The position numbers were made by a program, and so were the translations under genes. This document shows, piece after piece, positions 22,024 through 33,612 of a stretch of 64,000 bases of DNA; position 1 is the first letter of the stretch; each line of letters begins with the position of its first letter. The stretch spans positions 145,001 to 209,000 of the forward strand of contig OW285188.1 of NCBI GenBank assembly GCA_935421135.1. The letters are read 5' to 3'. A model generated the notes under the pieces. That model was not told the DNA's origin and searched no databases. It worked only from the letters and a program-made list of their open reading frames with translations. The DNA is from Bugulina stolonifera (lineage: Eukaryota > Bryozoa > Gymnolaemata > Cheilostomatida > Bugulidae).

Positions 22024-25000
22024 ATGATAATGGCAACTGGTGGAATGCTGATTCCTAGACTGGAGGAAGATGGAGATGTGGAGGCATTTTTGGAACGCCT
22101 TGAATGTTATTTCACAGTTGCAGGGACAGCAGATAATAGTAAGGTATCTGTCTTATTAATGGGACTCACATCCGAGCAATATGAAACACTAAGAAGCTTA
22201 GTATCACCTGCATTACCCAGTTCCATGGACTTAGCCGACCTAAAGACTCAACTTACGACTCACTTTGGAGCACCAAGGAATAGGAAGCTGGAAAGAATTC
22301 AATTTCGATCAGTGAGTAGATTTAGAGAGGAATCGTTAGCTGAATTCCAAGTGAGGGTGAGGAGAGCTGCCATGAAATGTGAGTTTGGTGATAAACTGGA
22401 AGAAAATTTACTAGAACAGTTTATTGCAGGGATCAATAATCCAGGTCTATCTAGGAAACTCATTGAAAGTCAAACAGTTACCACTTTGACCGCAGCAGTT
22501 AATTTAGTTAATACTGCTCGGCTGTTTGAAGAAAGCACACCAGTGATAAAAGATGAGATAGCTAAGGTAGACGACAGGAAAGAAAGGTCATCATGGAAGG
22601 GTGTTATCTGCTACAGATGTACCAGGACAGGACACATAGCTTCTGATGACAATTGTTCAGCAAAAGGAAGAAAATGCAAAGTTTGTGGAAATAATGGACA
22701 TTTTGCGGGATCCAAGTACTGTAGGAGTCATGGAAAGGATACACTTACAGCTGCTACTAATACAGTTATGGAAAAGACAGACAGTCATGAGCAAAGAACA
22801 GCACTGGATTGCTTTGGGTATGATAACATTATAAACAACATTAGAGGTGGTACACCTAAATGTATAGTTAATGTCGCAGGTGTATCAACCGAGTTTATTG
22901 TTGACTCCGGTGCTGTGAATAACGTTATTGGCAGACATACCTATCGTAGAATCAAAAATAGAGTGAATTTAGAGCCTGCTTCAAAACAATTGTATGCTTT
23001 TGGTCAGTCTAGCCCATTACCTTCACTAGGTCAGATTACAGCTAACATTTTTATTAATGGTAATAATGTGAAGGCTATAATTTTTGTATTTGATGGAAAT
23101 TCTTGCAACCTTCTGTGTGCTGAAACAGCTAATGAACTAGGTATAATTAAGTTGAATACAGTAGGTAGTGTAGACAACATTATTGATATAGGAAGTTTTG
23201 TTAGGGCCAAATACCCAGAGCGTTTTATAGGGGTAGGGAAGCTAAAAGGAGTTCAGATCAGGTTGCATGTTGATAGTGCTTGTGAGCCAGTTGCCCAGCC
23301 TGTAAGGCGTTTGCCTTTTGCATTTAGAGCTAAGGTTGAGAAGGTGTTGCATAGGTTGATTGAGGAAGACATTGTAGAACCAGTTGAGGGTATAGGATCG
23401 ACATGGGTTAGTCCTTTAGTGGTTGTGCCTAAAGATGGTGATGATGTTAGACTATGTGTTGACATGAGAAGGGCTAACAAAGCGATTGTCAGGGAAAGAT
23501 ATCCTGTTCCTACAATTCAAGAAATGTTAGTTGAATTGAATGGTGCCAAAGTATTTTCCAAACTTGATTTGAAGCAAGGGTTTTTCCAATGTGAATTAGA
23601 GTCTGGTTCAAGAGACATAACAACTTTTGTCAGTCATATAGGCCTGTTTAGAATGAAGCGTCTAGGAATGGGAGTGTCATCTGCTCCTGAGATATTTCAA
23701 TACACTATCCAAAAGGTCTTGAAGGGTTTGAGTGGAGTTTTAAATTTAGCCGACGACATATTAGTATTTGGTACAGATGCAAGTGAACACAATGAAAGAT
23801 TGATAAGTGTGATGGAAAGGCTAGAGAAAAGTGGCTTAACTTTGAATGGTGGCAAATGTCTTTTTGGGGTATCATCAATCAAGTTTCTAGGTCATATTAT
23901 TTCAAATGAAGGCATATCTGCTGACCCTGCTAAGGTTAAGTCTATCCTATCTGCTAGAGCACCTGAAAATATCTCAGAGTTAAGAGGATTTTTGGGATTA
24001 GTTCAGTTTGTGGGGAGGTATGTTCCAGATTTAGCAAGGGTTGCTGCTCCTCTCTGGGATTTAACCAAGAAATCCCAAACTTTTTCATGGAGTAACGTAC
24101 ACCAGGATGCATTTGTGGGCATAAAGAAGCTTATGAGTTCTAATCAAACGCTAGCTTACTATGACAAAGAATGTTGTACGACTGTTGTTCCAGATGCTAG
24201 TCCCACAGGTCTTGGAGCAGTTTTATATCAGAGACAAAATGGAGTTTCAAAGATAATAGCATTTGGGCATCGTCGACTGTCAGATGTGGAGACTCGGTAT
24301 TCTCAGATAGAACGTGAGGCTCTTGGACTAATGTGGGCATGTGAGCATTTTCGGATGTATTTACTTGGCAAGCATTTCCGGTTAGTGACTGATCATAAAC
24401 CTCTAGTGTCTATTTTTGGCAGTGCTAGTTCAAAACCAACTCCAAGACTGGAAAGATGGAGTATAAGGCTCCAGGCATTCAATTTTGATATCCATTATAA
24501 GCCAGGTTGTTATAACATTGCAGATCCAATGTCTAGGCTTAGTGGTTCTAAAGACAGCAATACAGATCCGGTGACAGATGATTCGTATATTTGCTTAGTT
24601 GCAGAGCAGGCAGTGCCATGTGCCATGACATGGTCAGATATTCAGCAAGAAGCATTGGTATGTGATGAAGCTAGTCTGATCCGGAAGGCTTTACAATCGG
24701 GAGATTGGGAATCATGTCCAGCAATTACAAAATCTATCCAGAATGAGTTGAGTTGCTATGAAGGAGTAATTTTGAGAGGCAATAAAATTCTTGTGCCTGT
24801 CAAGTTGCGAAAGAAAGTGTTACAGCTGGCACATGAAGGTCACCAAGGCATAGTGAAAACAAAGAAAAGACTACGCTTGAAGGTTTGGTGGCCAGGAATG
24901 GACCACGATGCTGAGGCACTATGTCGGCGATGTTTCTCATGTCAGTTAGTGGCTAACAGCAACCCACCGAGTCCTATTTCTCCTACCAAGATGCCAGACA

Positions 25001-25980
25001 GTCCATGGGAATTTTGCTGTATAGATCTCCTTGGACCTCTTCCTGATGGTAGATCAGTTGTTGTGTTAGTAGATTATTTTAGTAGGATCTTTGAATTTGG
25101 ATTTCTACGCAGTACCAAGGCTGATAAAGTTATATTGTTTTTAGAGCATGTTTTTTCATACTATGGGTATCCAGAAATGATAAGATCTGATAATGGTCCA
25201 CAGCTTGCAGGGGGCGAGTTTCAAGAATACTTGAAGCAGTGTGCCATTAAATGGATTTCTACCACTCCACTGTGGCCCCAAGCAAATGGAGAAGTTGAAC
25301 GTATGAATAGAACTATTCTTAAAGTGCTCAAGATTGCTAAAGCCGAAGGGAAGGATTTGCAGAAGGCATTACAAGAGTTTTCTATGGCATACAAGTCAAC
25401 ACCACATACTGGTACAGGAGTACCTCCTTTTACTCTGATGTTTGGTCGAGAGATGCGCACAAAGCTGCCTATGCTCGGTGGCACTGCTGTGGGCACAAAA
25501 GAGGAAGCTCAGCATTCTGATGCTATTTACAAGAAGAGTATGAAGGAGTATGCAGACAAGAGTTCTAAGGAAAGTGAGATAGAGGTAGGCGATATAGTCT
25601 TAATGAAACAAGAGAATAGAGGAAAACTGGACACCAATTTCAGCCCTACAGAACACACAGTGGTTGGACTCGATGGTTCTGATGTAGTGTGTGCCAGCCC
25701 TTCAGGTTCCTTAACAAGAAGGAATGTTTCTTTTGCTAAGAAGGTTCAGTTGTCGGATTCTTCCCCTGTCTCACCCCTTGATCCATGCCCAGTTTTATCT
25801 CCGGTTCCATCCCCAGTCTCCAGCCAAAATGTGGGAGCGAGTAATCCTCCAGACCCCCCTCTTAATGTCAGTTCATCTACAAATGATAATAGTGCCCATA
25901 ATAGCCCCCCTCCCCGTAGGACAAGTTCTAGGGTTAGGAAAGTGCCTCAACGTTTTCAGGATTTTTATATGCAATCATAG
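22024..25980 (+). CDS. gag-pol: Gag-Pol polyprotein of Ty3/Gypsy element (1,318 aa)
   Basis: One uninterrupted frame. The gag core (about 1-180) is followed by two zinc knuckles near residues 195-210 and 218-233. The aspartic protease motif FIVDSGAVNNVIG lies near 290. RT has FSKLDLKQGFF (about 511) and NLADDILVFG (about 574; ADD rather than the commoner YVDD, a variant seen in this branch). RNase H has PDASPTGLGA (about 722), the Glu of IEREALG and the Asp of TDHKPL. The integrase has the HHCC finger (about 937-975) and the catalytic D, D, E of CIDLLGP, RSDNGPQ and NGEVERMN (about 1,000, 1,057 and 1,090). It ends in a Pro/Ser-rich tail. All catalytic residues are present, so the element could be active. 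The ATG at 22,024 is chosen as the first in frame after the PBS; a second ATG follows two codons later. Confidence 0.96.
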   Translation: MIMATGGMLIPRLEEDGDVEAFLERLECYFTVAGTADNSKVSVLLMGLTSEQYETLRSLVSPALPSSMDLADLKTQLTTHFGAPRNRKLERIQFRSVSRFREESLAEFQVRVRRAAMKCEFGDKLEENLLEQFIAGINNPGLSRKLIESQTVTTLTAAVNLVNTARLFEESTPVIKDEIAKVDDRKERSSWKGVICYRCTRTGHIASDDNCSAKGRKCKVCGNNGHFAGSKYCRSHGKDTLTAATNTVMEKTDSHEQRTALDCFGYDNIINNIRGGTPKCIVNVAGVSTEFIVDSGAVNNVIGRHTYRRIKNRVNLEPASKQLYAFGQSSPLPSLGQITANIFINGNNVKAIIFVFDGNSCNLLCAETANELGIIKLNTVGSVDNIIDIGSFVRAKYPERFIGVGKLKGVQIRLHVDSACEPVAQPVRRLPFAFRAKVEKVLHRLIEEDIVEPVEGIGSTWVSPLVVVPKDGDDVRLCVDMRRANKAIVRERYPVPTIQEMLVELNGAKVFSKLDLKQGFFQCELESGSRDITTFVSHIGLFRMKRLGMGVSSAPEIFQYTIQKVLKGLSGVLNLADDILVFGTDASEHNERLISVMERLEKSGLTLNGGKCLFGVSSIKFLGHIISNEGISADPAKVKSILSARAPENISELRGFLGLVQFVGRYVPDLARVAAPLWDLTKKSQTFSWSNVHQDAFVGIKKLMSSNQTLAYYDKECCTTVVPDASPTGLGAVLYQRQNGVSKIIAFGHRRLSDVETRYSQIEREALGLMWACEHFRMYLLGKHFRLVTDHKPLVSIFGSASSKPTPRLERWSIRLQAFNFDIHYKPGCYNIADPMSRLSGSKDSNTDPVTDDSYICLVAEQAVPCAMTWSDIQQEALVCDEASLIRKALQSGDWESCPAITKSIQNELSCYEGVILRGNKILVPVKLRKKVLQLAHEGHQGIVKTKKRLRLKVWWPGMDHDAEALCRRCFSCQLVANSNPPSPISPTKMPDSPWEFCCIDLLGPLPDGRSVVVLVDYFSRIFEFGFLRSTKADKVILFLEHVFSYYGYPEMIRSDNGPQLAGGEFQEYLKQCAIKWISTTPLWPQANGEVERMNRTILKVLKIAKAEGKDLQKALQEFSMAYKSTPHTGTGVPPFTLMFGREMRTKLPMLGGTAVGTKEEAQHSDAIYKKSMKEYADKSSKESEIEVGDIVLMKQENRGKLDTNFSPTEHTVVGLDGSDVVCASPSGSLTRRNVSFAKKVQLSDSSPVSPLDPCPVLSPVPSPVSSQNVGASNPPDPPLNVSSSTNDNSAHNSPPPRRTSSRVRKVPQRFQDFYMQS

Positions 25981-26100
25981 AGTGAATATTTGGTTCTAAA
26001 TAACATTGTTCAATTTTGCTTTATAATAATAATATATGTTTTGTAATTTTTCTCTTAAAGTTGTACTTTTGATATTATATCTTTTTTTGTATCTAAAGCC

Positions 26101-26109
26101 ATGGAGGGA
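26101..26109 (+). promoter_or_regulatory. Polypurine tract
   Basis: A purine-rich run (GGAGGGA, preceded by AT) abuts the start of the right LTR. This is where plus-strand priming of an LTR element is expected. Confidence 0.65.
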
Positions 26110-26506
26110 TGTAGTGTTTGTAATAGCTTTGTAGCTAGTAGCTTTATAGCACTAAAGCTAGAGTAAGGAAATATATGTGACCCCTGCTATCAGAATCAGA
26201 CATCGGGAGGGGCAAAATCTTTTTGCAAAGTTCAACTTTCACCGACTATAGTCACTAGTCATGCATGATTTACATGAAGTAATTTTTGATAAATGATAAT
26301 TTGTTATCTCTATTGTGGGTGTTTCTACTTATAAGCATGTGAAGTGGTTAGAAGTAGGAAATATCTGCTGATTGAAATAGGCCTTGCTGTAATTTTATGG
26401 ACCTCTCGATGTCTGATTCTGACAGAAGGGGTCACATATATAAGGATGCATGTATGTCTTAGGAGTCAGTTATAATGAGAATAAATCACGTCAGTACAAC
26501 ACTAAA
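26110..26506 (+). repeat. 3' LTR of the Gypsy element, split by a MITE
   Basis: The right LTR begins at 26,110 and matches the left LTR up to 26,175. After the MITE it resumes at 26,437 and runs to 26,506. It differs from the left LTR by about two bases (AATGACGCATG against AAGGATGCATG). Confidence 0.92.
26176..26436. mobile_element. 261-bp MITE in the 3' LTR, TA target duplication
   Basis: The ends TGTGACCCCT and AGGGGTCACA are inverted repeats. The similarity continues inward for about 33 bp with mismatches (AGAATCAGACATCG against CGATGTCTGATTCT). Comparison with the left LTR shows (TA)4 at the site and (TA)2 plus (TA)3 around the insertion, so the target duplication is TA. TA duplication suggests a Tc1/mariner-type transposase mobilised it. 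It has no coding capacity. Confidence 0.88.
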
Positions 26507-26511
26507 GTGGT

Positions 26512-29500
26512 TACTATAGAAATCCGCAGGCACAACCACTTCTAATTGGACAGTGTTTGCCGTTACGCATGAGCACTAACACTAAAGCAATCTTTTCCGG
26601 CTTATCAATGGCGATCTAACAAATGTTTGTTATTTTTACTTGCACGATAAATCAATTGACCACAACAACTATCCTGGCACTATGTGAGGTGTAGAAATTT
26701 GCATATCAAAATATTTATGTATAATTATGAGTTTCATGCAAAAAATACCTGGCCCCACCTCAACTGCTAGAAATCTTTATAAAAAGGGAGGTTGCTTCTG
26801 TACTAAGTTGATAAAGCTATGATAGCAAAACAGCAGCCTCAAAATGTAAAACAATGTAAATAAATCAAAGCTTGCTATGTAGGCGTGCAGTATCATAACA
26901 TAGCAAAGTGACCACCACTAATTACAAAACAGCTTTGTTGTCTGAGAACAGTAATATTATAAAAAGTGGGCAAATCACACATTTATGACACACACATTAG
27001 AGATGGTGTCTACGTTGCATTTATGACAGCAGATGATTGATATCACTGGTGCCTTATAGGGCCCTTAGGCCTACATGTAACCTGGACTCCAGGCCCACAT
27101 TCTTAAATCTTTATGGTAATGGATTGTGGGACTAAATATTTTGCCCCCTTGTCTATATTATATGTATTAGTTTATTCACTTGCCCATAGGCATAGACAAT
27201 CACCTGCATGACTGCTATGCTCCTGCACTCTGCAGTACACATGGTAAAAAACACGCATTTTAATTTTTAGAATACAAGTAGTTGTCTATTGAAATCTTGA
27301 GATTCTATGACAATAGCATAGTGTAGTACTACAGACATCGTTCACAATGTCTTCATTGGGTAAGACATGAAGTCAAGCGTGAACTTGAGTTGTGAGCATA
27401 GGGTTGACCTCAGTTATCTGCTTAAGTAGTTACCATGTACAATGTACTCATCCAATACGTACATGTATTGGATACATGTATTATGCTGCCTGCAGCCTAG
27501 ACCATCGGATGAACTAAAGTATTAAACCTACAATATTTTCTATGCATTAAGCATTAGTGCAGCACTGAACTACTTTAACACAAATGTGGAACTGAAAACA
27601 CTTATATTAACAATATTGTTTTAAATAATCCAAACTGTAGTTTTCACAATCCATTGGGTAGAAATAGCCTACATTATGCACTGGATGTGATCAGGATGAG
27701 TTGCTACAAATAATATTCTCTACTATTGGGTCAAGCTATTATACACAAGCATATTCCTTGTAGGTGTATGTGGTCAGCTCGAAAATTGACTAAATGTCCA
27801 ATTGAAACAGCATCTTTATAAACTGTGCACCTACACTGCATTATACATGTAAGGCCTCACATTATCAGGTCTTCCTGGAACCCAGGCTTCTCCCACAAAT
27901 AGTGAGCCTGTGTTACAATAATGTTAAAAAGTTTCATCCAGGCTACTCTTTACCAGCAGTCTGCTTGCCTATGTGTAACAGAAGAGGTTTTTTCACCTGG
28001 CCATAAATAATGACCCATGCTGCATGGTTGCTATGCTCATGTTCAATCGACAGAGCACAATCGAGTAAACAACATGCAGTGCAATCCTATTGATACTAAC
28101 TGAGCTGTGGCTGCTCAACTGATGGTTATTAGTACTATAAATAATTAGTATGACTAATAGCACACAAAGGCGTATGCGCCCCACTGATCACATTTTAGCA
28201 CTGCTCTGTTCATTTTATCAGTGTATCATGTAGGTAAGCGTAGCGGCGGTGGGTCCAAAGCCAAGGCTGTGGGTCCAAGTTCAAGGTCCATGGGTAGGCT
28301 CCATTTGTTCCTCAGATATGATACATTGGCTTCCGTATTGATTTGCACCTTTAGCAAGAAAGATATGCCATTGCATCAGCATGTAGCATTGGTAAAAAAT
28401 AATGACATGCAATGTACCCAAACGACATACATACGAACTTTCTATAATTACACATAGTCATGTACATAGCATAATGCATAATTGTTACATGTACATGAAC
28501 ATGTCAGCATAGAACCAGCATTGTGACTCAAGAAAAATGGAAGGAAAAATCTAGTACTTTCATCACTCCATCTAATACAAAAACCCATGATGTGTCTATA
28601 GGTAGCTACACTAACTGTATGGACATCAATATTTATTTAATTTGCTCAGTTATTATTACTGGCCTCGGGTAGATACTAGGTATATGAACATTGTAGGGTA
28701 CGAACATAGTAGGTGCACACCTAGTTTACAAAAAAGTTGATTCACCTTGAATATGAGCTGGTCGTTGGTCAACAATGCCACCAGACAGAGGAAAGGAAAC
28801 TCGTTGAAGTTATGGAGGATTCTTATTGCAGCTGTAGAAAGCACATGTAAGTTACAGTTAGTATTGAAGAATCTTCCCAGTCACAGTCAGTAAATACCTC
28901 GATATCTTAGGAAGTCAAGCAAAATTACACATGTTCAGGTTAGATGTACGAGAACAGTAACTTTGAGGATGTTGCCGGTTTTGAAATAGTTCAAAGATCT
29001 GTCAGTGAAAATTAACATGCTAGAAATTAAATATTTGACCATGACAAGTCAGTTAAAATTTTACAGCACACTATAATCGCTATCAACTCACTATATTGTT
29101 CTGTTTGTAGAGTGGACTCAATTGTCTTCCATTACTCTCAATATGCACCAAAAGACTGCCACCAAGTTCCACAGGACAACTCCTAATATATTCAATAAGC
29201 TGAATAAATTGCATCAGCATCGACATAATGTAGAACCGCTCTTCAGTGAATCAAATCCCAGGCCGGGTCAAGGTAAATCTATACACATTACAACATGATG
29301 AATGACAAAATAGCAACATTTGTAATTTAGAATTACAATTCAATGTAAATAGGTCAAGTTTATCATTAACACCGTTCACTAACTTTCTCTTGTTGGGTAT
29401 TGCTGGTAATGACATTGTACTTGAACATAGAATAACAATGTGTGTAGATAGAGTAAGATCATTGACAAGAGATGTGACTCCCAGAGTTGACAGCGATCGT

Positions 29501-32500
29501 AGCCATTTAGTTGGAAAACTGTAAACATAAAATATTCGATCTGCAGAAGTCAGTTAGATATTCACTATGAGTACTCACTATGACTGCAAATATATTTGTA
29601 GAAGAGAGCATAGCTTCTAGATGCACCTGCAGACTGCAAGCAAGTTCCATGGGACAACTCCAATATACTGCAATGTGTCTTTCAAGTTGTGATTACATAC
29701 ATGTACATGTAACTCTTGGGTGTGAGTACACAACCTTGGCCAAAGTTGAAGGAGTTATGCTCTCTCTCTGTCTTCTCTTGATGCTTGAAACGACCCATAT
29801 CGATGGCAATAAATCTATGTGTACAATGAAAAATTTGAAATTTAATGTAGTAGGTTTCAAAGGAAAGAATGTACTTGTACATATTGAATCTGTGGAGGTT
29901 CAATAATCAATCTGTATCAAAAAGAATGGAAGGGATACTGCAGCATCTGCAACAGCCTTAGACTTGGTGTATCTGAGCTAGCTAGTGGGTAGCTACAGAA
30001 GCTATATTAGAGAAAGCAATTAGCAAGATATTTGTCCACCACAATTCATTTACTTTATTCAGTTACCTGTGTAGAGTTGAACATTTGGGAGGCACTGATC
30101 ATTTAACTTTGCACTATCTTACCTGCCAAGAAGAGCAAACAGATTTAAGGAAGTGTGCTGGGGTGCACATGTAGAGAAGAGAATAGTGTAGCTTGGACAG
30201 GAAAGGTAACGTCTGTTTCAGGGTCATTGTATGCCTGAAAATATCACAAGGTTATGTAAAATTATATTCAAATGGTATCCCAACATTCTGTTGAAAAACA
30301 AGCTGACAATATGTTAAGTCTGTACATGTATTAGTCTCATAGCTAGTAAACTTGCAAACGTGCATATCAAAAGCAATGGGTGTTATTCTGCATGCAAATT
30401 ACAGCAAATTATTTAGGATCATTGGCTATGAATATTTTCTCATGCATTTTGTACATATATATAACGTATATATACTATTTCTATTAATTTTACCTCACAT
30501 TGTAGCAGTGTTGAGAGAACTTCTTTCACCATAACTGAGTGGTAGAATTATGCCTGTCAACAGGAGTTAAAAGCCAGTCTACAAAGGTAGCAACAATAAG
30601 GTACATCAAATAACATAATGGTGATGATTATTTTAATTGGTAGTGGTAAAAGACGTGGGTGTGACGTGAGGATTAAATGGGGTGAGAGTAGAAGAAGACA
30701 ACTCCAACCAAAGTGACTGCCGTTGGAATGCTTAGAGTAGGGCGGAGAGAACATGTAACCCCAATCTCCCTAACCAAAAGCTATGTTTCAATCTTTAGCT
30801 CCTCCTAGTAAAAACAGACATTCTAACATCAGTTGCAGTTGTCTTCACGCTCTCACGACATTTATTTCTAACGTCACACCTTTTACTACTACTACATTTT
30901 AATTAACCAGATAGGCAGGTACAACGCAGGTTCCAATCATGAACTATCTCACATGAGGTTAAGGTGCTAATTTAAAATTTCGCAGCATCAAAAGTTTTAC
31001 TTTGAAAATAAGATTGTTTAAACTTATACAAAGCTTCCAAATAGTGCTGAGTAAGAAGTAGAAGAATTGGAGATGGCCTCCGTTCTTCTCTAAAACTTGA
31101 GCAGATATGTTATCTTTGGTTTTATTCACTACCACTGTGATCCCTACTACAGCCATCTAACTTTTCAACTACTGTACCTAACAGTTTTCCAATTGATTGG
31201 TGAATATACATGTAGGCTGCTTGTGTGGCAAATGTAGAACATGCCTACTCAGTTCCTGGCGCATTGAGCCTGTTGCATGTGGCCAATATCTAGTTTACTA
31301 AAGGAACACTTCACATAGCCTACATATTTAATATTTGCAATGAAAGCAGTAATTGTGACTACTTAATATTACTCTTTTTGTGTGACCGAGTTGAGCTAAT
31401 GGGCAAAAAGTGACAAAAATTGGCATTAGAATAAGGGTGGGTGACTCCCACTTGTAAAACAATTGTAGACATTTTAAACATGGTGGCTAACTTTTTGCAA
31501 CCTACAGCATTTATTTGGTGAGTTTGCACAAATCTCAGAATTTAAATAAATAATTTAAAACTATTTCAGGACAACTACAGATTCCATGTTCCCCATTAGC
31601 CCACATGTCTGTATAACATGGCTCCATGCAAATATGAAAACACTCACTGTTTATGTTGTAGGAAAGACCTCCAGCGAATTCCACAAGACCAGTCCCAATA
31701 TGTACCTCCAATTTATACTTCTTTCCTATAAACCAGCAATCTCTTCAATGGACAGGAAACACTCTCAAATGAATTTAATCCAAGGCAGAATCAAAGCTAT
31801 TTTACATGTTCAAATATCACTGTGAATCACAGCACATATTAGGCCTACATTGCAAAGCTGGAATGCTAACATAACCATTTACGAAAAGGAGTTAAGTAAA
31901 ATATGCCAAGTCAAATTGAATGTAGGGTGCTGGTGGTAGTTCCTAGTAGACTGGATCCAAGCATATTTAGGATAAGTGACATAATTGATGTGGGATATTG
32001 TGATCATTTTAAAAGAGTTATAAGCAATTTAACGAGCAGCAAAAATCACTGCAAATCTAATCGTTTAATTTTTCCAAGCTTTAGAAGAAGTTTTAGACCA
32101 CAAATGAAGTTGACTCACTATTTCTCATGTATATTTATATGTTTTGTCGCAGTAAGGAGATTCCGGTTCCTTGGAGAGCTGGAGTATATCAAGTAATAAT
32201 CTGACCTCTACTGCAACTAACTTCCACAAAAAGATCTCGCAAGGTAGCACAGACTCTCTCTAATAGCCCCTCTTTACTTTGACCTTCAATAGTGCCAAGT
32301 TTGTTGTTCATCACACTACAAAAAAAATGGTGACTGACAACAATTTGAGTGGGTAACTGGTGTAGACAACTCCTCTTTTTTCATGCAGTCACCGGGTCGG
32401 TATCAGTCACTTAGGGCAAAGTAAATTTCAAGTTGTAGAACAAGCTGCTAACAAAATGCAAATATAAATCAGGCATAAAATTATCATTTAACAGCAGCAC

Positions 32501-32997
32501 CACATGTTTGAGTAGACACAATAATTGAAAATTCAAATTATATTATTATCTACGCTGTAAGTGTATGAAATTTATATTGTTATATTAATATTTTTATATT
32601 ATTTTATTTATGAAAACAACAATTATATTATTATGAATATTATTATTAATTATATACATGAGAAATAATAATAAAAAGCGTAGAAGAGCTATTCAAGGAT
32701 TAAATGCATTTATATACTAATACTCACATTTAACAAAGCTGCTGAAGAAGGATCAACTAGATCGGAGTGATTGATAAACGGAAGCACAGAAGCGGTGTTG
32801 CCCCTAATTAAATCCACAAGCCGAGCCAAGTAATTAATGGCCGAGCCACTATAATATTGAAGGAGGGAACACAACTTTCAAATAGTAGGTAGTTAGACCC
32901 AGTACCCGCGCCAAGCCCGGAGATGACGGCCCGCAGGTTCATCGTGCGAATCACGGGCTAAAATAAAAGAAAACTCCGAAATGTTTTTTCAAAACGC
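26512..32997. other. X right part, degenerate internal repeats, no gene
   Basis: About 27,060-28,150 matches Y and Z and contains loosely repeated modules. A CCTGGA(A)CCCAG-like start followed by TTTATTCACTTGGCC and CATGACTGCTATGC recurs at about 17,830, 27,080 and 27,850 in X and at 46,480 and 47,500 in Z. Another degenerate motif, AAGTTCCACAGGACAACTCC and its variants, recurs near 29,170, 29,645 and 31,675. No ORF here (108 codons or fewer) shows a recognisable domain. About 32,520-32,680 is almost pure A/T. Confidence 0.55.
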
Positions 32998-33017
32998 GTT
33001 TCCTTAACATCGATGAG
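32998..33017 (-). repeat. Right terminal inverted repeat of X
   Basis: On the minus strand this reads CTCATCGATGTTAAGGAAAC, one mismatch from the left end. R2 sequence resumes immediately at 33,018. Confidence 0.9.
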
Positions 33018-33507
33018 ACTCAAGAATCTCCTTATATAGAGGATTCTTGTTCCTGACACCCTTGATGGATTCAATAGAGAACTCGGGAAAAGCTTTCCTG
33101 AGCTCGACATTAATAGACCTTACCGCCAAGTTCCTCAACCTCACCTCCTCCCTGGCAAGCCGTATCATCATTTCCTCATTCCATCTGACATGTCTGACCT
33201 GTCTCTCCGCCTCTTCCTGATGGTAACGTTCCTGGTGAGTCCTTCTGAGATGCTGAGACAGTCCAGCCAGCGTTTTAAATCCACGGCTGCAAATGACACA
33301 ACAATGGAAACTACAAACAACACAACGCCAAGGAGTTTGCACTCCCCAGCTTACGTACTTAACAACCCTCTCGAACTGGGGCGATGAAGAGGCCGAAATT
33401 CGAGAGGGGCAGAGCGGTGAAAGGCACTGCTCCAAAGGACAGCCGCCCACACTACCAGTACTGGCAGCCTCAGAGGAGGCTGCACCACGCCTTAATTTTG
33501 GAGGCAT
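33018..33507 (-). pseudogene. R2 protein N-terminus (zinc finger and Myb-like), cut by X
   Basis: From the ATG at 33,507 about 163 R2 codons remain. They include the single C2H2 finger (CVICSRGFKTLAGLSQHLRRTH, written here as C70 to H91 of the family numbering) and the Myb-like segment ending NPLYKEIL. The frame then runs into X and stops at 33,004. It is almost identical to copy 1 (for example Ser instead of Phe at residue 131). It could bind DNA in principle but lacks RT and endonuclease. Confidence 0.9.
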
Positions 33508-33612
33508 AGTACTGGGAAAATCTGCCAGATGTATTTTAGCAGAAATGCACTATCAGCCGCTAGAGAAGAAGTCTCTAACGTTGTCCGACTCTCACCACGA
33601 GGAGGTTGTGCA
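33018..33612 (-). mobile_element. R2: R2 copy 2, 5' part
   Basis: This is the missing 5' piece of the R2 at 8,291-11,192, nearly identical to positions 1,000-1,588 of copy 1. It joins 28S at 33,612/33,613 with the same TTAA junction. It holds the leader, the ribozyme and the N-terminal coding part. Confidence 0.93.

Larger units (their letters stand above)
21861..26506 (+). mobile_element. Ty3/Gypsy LTR retrotransposon, apparently intact
   Basis: Two LTRs start TGTAGTGTTTG and end AACACTAAA: the left at 21,861-21,994 (134 bp) and the right at 26,110-26,506 (134 bp plus a 261-bp MITE). The flanking 5-bp target duplication is GTGGT (21,856-21,860 and 26,507-26,511). A single gag-pol frame fills the interior. 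The domain order PR-RT-RNaseH-IN is that of Ty3/Gypsy. Two CX2CX4HX6C knuckles and the short LTRs resemble the Mag/SURL-like lineage (inference). LTRs differ by only a few bases apart from the MITE, so the insertion is recent. It lies inside element X. Confidence 0.95.
11193..33017. mobile_element. Element X: 21.8-kb TIR element inserted in R2
   Basis: X lies exactly between the two halves of R2 copy 2. Its ends are near-perfect 20-bp inverted repeats: CTCAACGATGTTAAGGAAAC at the left, and the same with one mismatch (CTCATCG...) inverted at the right. The intact R2 copy 1 shows the empty site, ...CCAACTGAAG.... With X present the flanks read ...CCAAC and ACTCAAG..., so AC may be a 2-bp target duplication. 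A second copy end with an identical TIR lies at 43,380-43,399. X is AT-rich with no recognisable transposase; the only intact gene is a later Gypsy insertion. TIRs plus a precise insertion indicate a DNA transposon, probably non-autonomous and swollen by nested insertions. I could not assign a superfamily. Confidence 0.75.

Noticed and set aside
11193..33017. X as a Polinton/Maverick
   Set aside because: Size fits, but no DNA polymerase B, protease, ATPase or capsid genes are present, the TIRs are only about 20 bp, and the apparent target duplication is not 6 bp.
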